Shown here: positions 61,616-64,000 of the stretch, piece after piece
Layout: each line of letters opens with the position of its first letter
How positions within the stretch are numbered: position 1 is the stretch's first letter
Translations under genes and position numbers: made by a program
Assembly (NCBI GenBank): GCA_947567595.1
Contig: CANOMQ010000015.1
Coordinates: forward strand, 1 to 64,000
Direction of reading: 5' to 3'
Length of the DNA stretch: 64,000 bases
Source: an uncultured Lachnospiraceae bacterium
GTDB lineage: Bacteria; Bacillota; Clostridia; Lachnospirales; Lachnospiraceae
Notes under the pieces: model-generated
Told to the model about the DNA's origin: nothing
Databases searched by the model: none
The model's input: the letters and a program-made list of their open reading frames with translations, nothing else

Positions 61616-61708
61616 GAATGCATAGTGGTTGAGATGCATCAAGCCACCACGAAGTGGTTTTGCATGGCTTGATGCTTGTAACAGGAAGCCGAAGGCTGAA
61701 CTGTTACA
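61588..61708. repeat. Cluster of three hairpins
   Basis: AACTTTGCA/TGCAAAGTT (61588-61610); GCATCAAGCCA/TGGCTTGATGC (61636-61675) enclosing CCAC-GAA-GTGG; and TGTAACAG/CTGTTACA (61677-61708) enclosing AGCC-GAA-GGCT. The two inner stems share a GAA loop. This looks like a dispersed palindromic repeat or a structured RNA rather than a simple terminator. Confidence 0.6.
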
Positions 61709-61736
61709 AAAATGGCGGTCTGCAGGGGATAAAATC

Positions 61737-61765
61737 TTGACATAAACAAATAATTAGTTTAAAAT
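61737..61765 (+). promoter_or_regulatory. Sigma-A promoter of the DUF1266 lipoprotein gene
   Basis: Perfect TTGACA, 17 bases, TAAAAT, about 65 bases before the start codon, in A/T-rich sequence. Confidence 0.8.
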
Positions 61766-61830
61766 CCATAATTAGTTATAAAAATTATTCTTAATACCAA
61801 CGGAAATTGAGAGAGGGGTAAAGGTTTACA

Positions 61831-62700
61831 ATGAAAAAGATAAGCAAAAATTTAGTTGTTGTAACATTGTCAATTGCATTGGCAGCGTCCAGCCTGACGG
61901 GGTGTGGAGCCGCACCGGCTTCAAGTCCTTCCAAGGATAGCGCCAGTGACGCGGGTGCTGTTTCCAAGGATACAGGCGCAGACACGTCCGGCGATACCGC
62001 AAAGGAGGCGGCGGACGACGCTTCCGAGGATAAGGCTTTTGAAGGCGCGGAAACGGATACGGTGCAGTGGTTTAACGCGTCGTATGCAATCCTTACCTAT
62101 GCAAACGGTCAGGATTATAACCTGTTTGGCGGCGCCGAGCCGGGCAAGGTGATGGAAATGCAGTATCAGGCAATGCTGGATAGTGCATGGGGCGTCACAG
62201 ACCGCACGAGCGCGGACGAAACGCTTGACTGGATTTTGACAGAGGGACATCGTGAAGACTTTATGATAACAGGTGAGCTGCTTGAGCAGATGGCGGCAGA
62301 ATGCGGGGAAGAGGAGCTGGAGAATTATTTGATTGTGGAATTTGAAGAGACTCCCGAGGACGCAGAGTTTGACATGATGACCTATAATATGTATAAGGAG
62401 TTCGGCGAGACGGCGATTGACGGCTGGGATTACTGCCGTGCGCTGAGCCTGTTGAGTTTTTATTACATGGCAGGTTACTATACAAAGGAGGAGGCGCTTG
62501 ACAAGTCCCTTGAGATTGCCGAGACGGTACAGCCGCTGTTCACTTCATGGGACGAGCTGATTGACAGCTACTTAAGAGGGTATGAATACTGGGCGGAGGA
62601 GGACAGCTCGGAGCGCCGCGCGCTTTACGAGGAGCTTTTGGCAGCAGACGACAACCCGTTCCGCGTGGATTATAATACAACGCTGGAAAAGACTTGGTAA
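61831..62700 (+). CDS. DUF1266-type lipoprotein
   Basis: A 289-residue exported protein. The signal peptide ends in a lipobox (AASSLTGCGAAP), followed by a low-complexity Ser/Asp/Ala linker to about residue 70. The folded domain is helical with WGVTDRTSADETLDWILTEG, GWDYCRALSLLSFYYMAGYY and SWDELIDSYLRGYEYW, the hallmarks of DUF1266 proteins, whose role is unknown. GAGAGGGG precedes ATG by about ten bases. It is monocistronic, with its own promoter and terminator. Confidence 0.85.
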   Translation: MKKISKNLVVVTLSIALAASSLTGCGAAPASSPSKDSASDAGAVSKDTGADTSGDTAKEAADDASEDKAFEGAETDTVQWFNASYAILTYANGQDYNLFGGAEPGKVMEMQYQAMLDSAWGVTDRTSADETLDWILTEGHREDFMITGELLEQMAAECGEEELENYLIVEFEETPEDAEFDMMTYNMYKEFGETAIDGWDYCRALSLLSFYYMAGYYTKEEALDKSLEIAETVQPLFTSWDELIDSYLRGYEYWAEEDSSERRALYEELLAADDNPFRVDYNTTLEKTW

Positions 62701-62737
62701 TGGACAGGCGTTGGAAAATCCGGTTTTAGACAGGTGG

Positions 62738-62782
62738 AAACCTTATAAATGCTACATTTTGTGGTGTTTATAAGGTTTTTTT
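62738..62782 (+). terminator. Terminator of the DUF1266 gene
   Basis: AAACCTTATAAA and TTTATAAGGTTT form a 12-bp perfect stem around a 17-base loop, followed by TTTT. Confidence 0.85.
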
Positions 62783-62844
62783 ATGCACATGTTGACTTTT
62801 TGGCATGGTCATTCGTTATAAAGGGTAGAAGGGGGTGCTTTTTG

Positions 62845-63048
62845 ATGCTTGAGAAGATTATAAGAACATACTATGACGCAATCTTTCGCTACTGTTATCA
62901 TCATGACCGGAATACTGCTGAAATTCATGCAGCATTTTCAGGGGGAGCTGCTACGGGTTGCAGTGTGCGGCGTTTATGCGGCGGCAGTTGCTTTGGCGCT
63001 GCTTGGAAATTCAAAAGTATTCGGGTGGTATCTGCCGGATTATTTTAA
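62845..63048 (+). pseudogene. Truncated ECF sigma factor
   Basis: AGAAGGGGGTG and ATG 62845 open MLEKIIRTYYDAIFRYCYHH, the typical start of region 2 of an ECF sigma factor, up to about NTAE; the expected DLTQETF does not follow. Instead the DNA runs into another gene's sequence read in the wrong frame (Cys/Gly-rich nonsense) to a stop. A deletion thus joined the first ~27 codons of the sigma gene to the next gene. In this group such sigma genes commonly precede a small membrane protein and an ABC transporter, which is what follows here. Confidence 0.65.
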
Positions 63049-63145
63049 GGTATGGTGTATTGTGTGCGTTGCAGGGCTTGGGTTTGGGATTTGGCAGTTT
63101 GTATGCCTGTATCATAAGCTGTCGGGTTTTGAGCAGATTGCATGA
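62873..63145 (+). CDS. Small two-helix membrane protein, N-terminally cut
   Basis: The frame reads FMQHFQGELLRVAVCGVYAA onward with two hydrophobic helices (to about LLG, and VWCIVCVAGLGFGIWQFVCL), ending KLSGFEQIA. The first ~18 codons come from the sigma factor's sequence in another frame, so the native start is missing. It is probably a regulator or accessory of the ABC transporter behind it, the position an anti-sigma-like protein often takes. The family is not recognised. Confidence 0.5.
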   Translation: MTQSFATVIIMTGILLKFMQHFQGELLRVAVCGVYAAAVALALLGNSKVFGWYLPDYFKVWCIVCVAGLGFGIWQFVCLYHKLSGFEQIA

Positions 63146-63183
63146 TAAACATATGTTTGCGATTTGGGAGGAGTGGTAAGAAA

Positions 63184-63948
63184 ATGGAACTGGTACTGGA
63201 CAGGGTGACAAAACAATATAAGAATAAAATTGCGGTAGACAGGTTAAGTGCAACGCTAAAGGAGGGCGTGTATGGCTTGCTCGGTGCAAACGGTGCGGGG
63301 AAAACCACGCTGATGCGCCTGATTTGCGACATTGCCAAAATCAGCAGCGGGGAGATACGGCTTGACGGGGAGGATATCGGGGCAATGGGGGAACGATACA
63401 GGGATTTGCTTGGCTATCTTCCGCAGGATTTCGGTTATTATCCGAATTTTACCGCGATGGAATTTATGCTGTATATTGCCTCGCTAAAGGGGTTAGCAAG
63501 GGGCTATGCAAAGGAGCGGAGTAAGGAGCTTTTGCAGATGGTTGGTCTGGCAAATGAAATGCGGCATAAGGTAAAGACGTTTTCCGGCGGAATGCGCCAG
63601 CGGCTGGGCATTGCGCAGGCATTGCTAAACGATCCGAAGCTTCTTGTGCTTGATGAGCCTACGGCGGGGCTTGACCCGAAGGAGCGGGTGCGGTTTCGCA
63701 ACATGATTGCGGAGCTTGGCAAAGACAGGATTGTCATTCTTTCCACGCATATTGTGTCGGACGTGGAGGAGATTGCGGACTGGATTTTTTTGATGAAGCA
63801 GGGGCAGTTTATTGCGCAGGGGACATTGGAGGCGTTAAAGCAGCATTATTTGGAGGTGACGCATTCGGAGTGCGCAGCGCCGTTTAACTTGGAGAAGCTT
63901 TACTTATTTTATTTTTCAGAGGGAGATGAGGGGTATGATTTGGTTTGA
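63184..63948 (+). CDS. ABC transporter ATPase (drug/peptide export type)
   Basis: A 254-residue nucleotide-binding subunit: Walker A LLGANGAGKTTLMRL, Q-loop LGYLPQDFGYYPNFTAMEF, signature KTFSGGMRQRLGIAQALL, Walker B LLVLDEPTAGLDPKER and the switch histidine in VILSTHIVSDVEEI. It belongs to the CcmA/NatA-like exporter group. ATG 63184 follows GGGAGGAG; the frame extends 14 codons upstream without support. Its end overlaps the start of the permease gene by 14 bases. Confidence 0.93.
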   Translation: MELVLDRVTKQYKNKIAVDRLSATLKEGVYGLLGANGAGKTTLMRLICDIAKISSGEIRLDGEDIGAMGERYRDLLGYLPQDFGYYPNFTAMEFMLYIASLKGLARGYAKERSKELLQMVGLANEMRHKVKTFSGGMRQRLGIAQALLNDPKLLVLDEPTAGLDPKERVRFRNMIAELGKDRIVILSTHIVSDVEEIADWIFLMKQGQFIAQGTLEALKQHYLEVTHSECAAPFNLEKLYLFYFSEGDEGYDLV

Positions 63949-64000
63949 GTGGAAGAAGATATTTGAGCGCAGGCTGAATATGGCGGCAATGCTGTTGGGG
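63935..64000 (+). CDS. ABC transporter permease, partial (runs off the window)
   Basis: Only the first 22 codons are present: MIWFEWKKIFERRLNMAAM. The opening FEWKKIF is typical of membrane subunits of exporters paired with the ATPase encoded upstream. It overlaps that gene by 14 bases, indicating coupling. Confidence 0.7.
   Translation, partial: MIWFEWKKIFERRLNMAAMLLG

Overview
The window looks like chromosome of a low-to-mid GC Gram-positive Clostridia bacterium, most likely a Lachnospiraceae gut commensal. This is an inference from strong AGGAGG-type ribosome sites, sigma-A promoters, large signal-peptide surface proteins with Ig-like repeats, a pyrophosphate-type phosphofructokinase, a SleB/CwlJ-type hydrolase, GHKL and AraC regulators and LplB/YtcP-type sugar permeases. 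No rRNA, tRNA or CRISPR array was recognised.

Layout. (1) 0-23.4 kb: a surface polysaccharide locus. It has GT2 and GT4 glycosyltransferases, an IS200-type element, a frameshifted methyltransferase, GDP-mannose dehydratase, a 2014-residue membrane protein made of nested tyrosine-rich repeats, a reverse-strand manC-manA pair supplying GDP-mannose, UDP-galactopyranose mutase, a GT-C-like membrane protein, two more GT2 enzymes and a strongly promoted Ig-like secreted protein. (2) 23.5-26.1 kb: a patch of mobile-type small genes on the reverse strand: a broken Rpn-type nuclease, a 45-residue protein, a JAB/JAMM protein with an overlapping acidic partner, and three copies of one leader repeat. (3) 26.2-36.7 kb: a single 3463-residue secreted protein. 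(4) 36.7-45.9 kb: a worn accessory stretch: a Uma2 fragment, an orphan GHKL kinase, a headless BspA-like leucine-rich pseudogene, and an AraC regulator facing a sugar ABC operon whose binding-protein gene is scrambled by inversion. Two paired LytTR-like boxes sit 1500 bp apart with the same promoter geometry, one before the kinase and one before the leucine-rich remnant. (5) 46.1-60.9 kb: mostly intact core genes: phosphofructokinase, a TIR-membrane-DUF6273 protein, a DHH phosphoesterase, tsaC, rpiB, upp, a cell-wall hydrolase, an FHA-PP2C-kinase signalling cassette, a metal ABC transporter and a CwlD-like amidase. (6) 61-64 kb: an in-frame chimera of a GH94 phosphorylase head with a response-regulator receiver domain, a hairpin cluster, a DUF1266 lipoprotein, a truncated ECF sigma factor and an ABC exporter running off the end.

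A recurring theme is genes that lost a head or tail at sharp junctions (Uma2, XRE, leucine-rich protein, binding protein, GH94/REC, sigma factor), plus single-base frameshifts in homopolymers (methyltransferase, gmd, Rpn). Either the accessory regions are decaying quickly or part of the assembly carries indel and rearrangement errors; reads spanning the junctions would decide.
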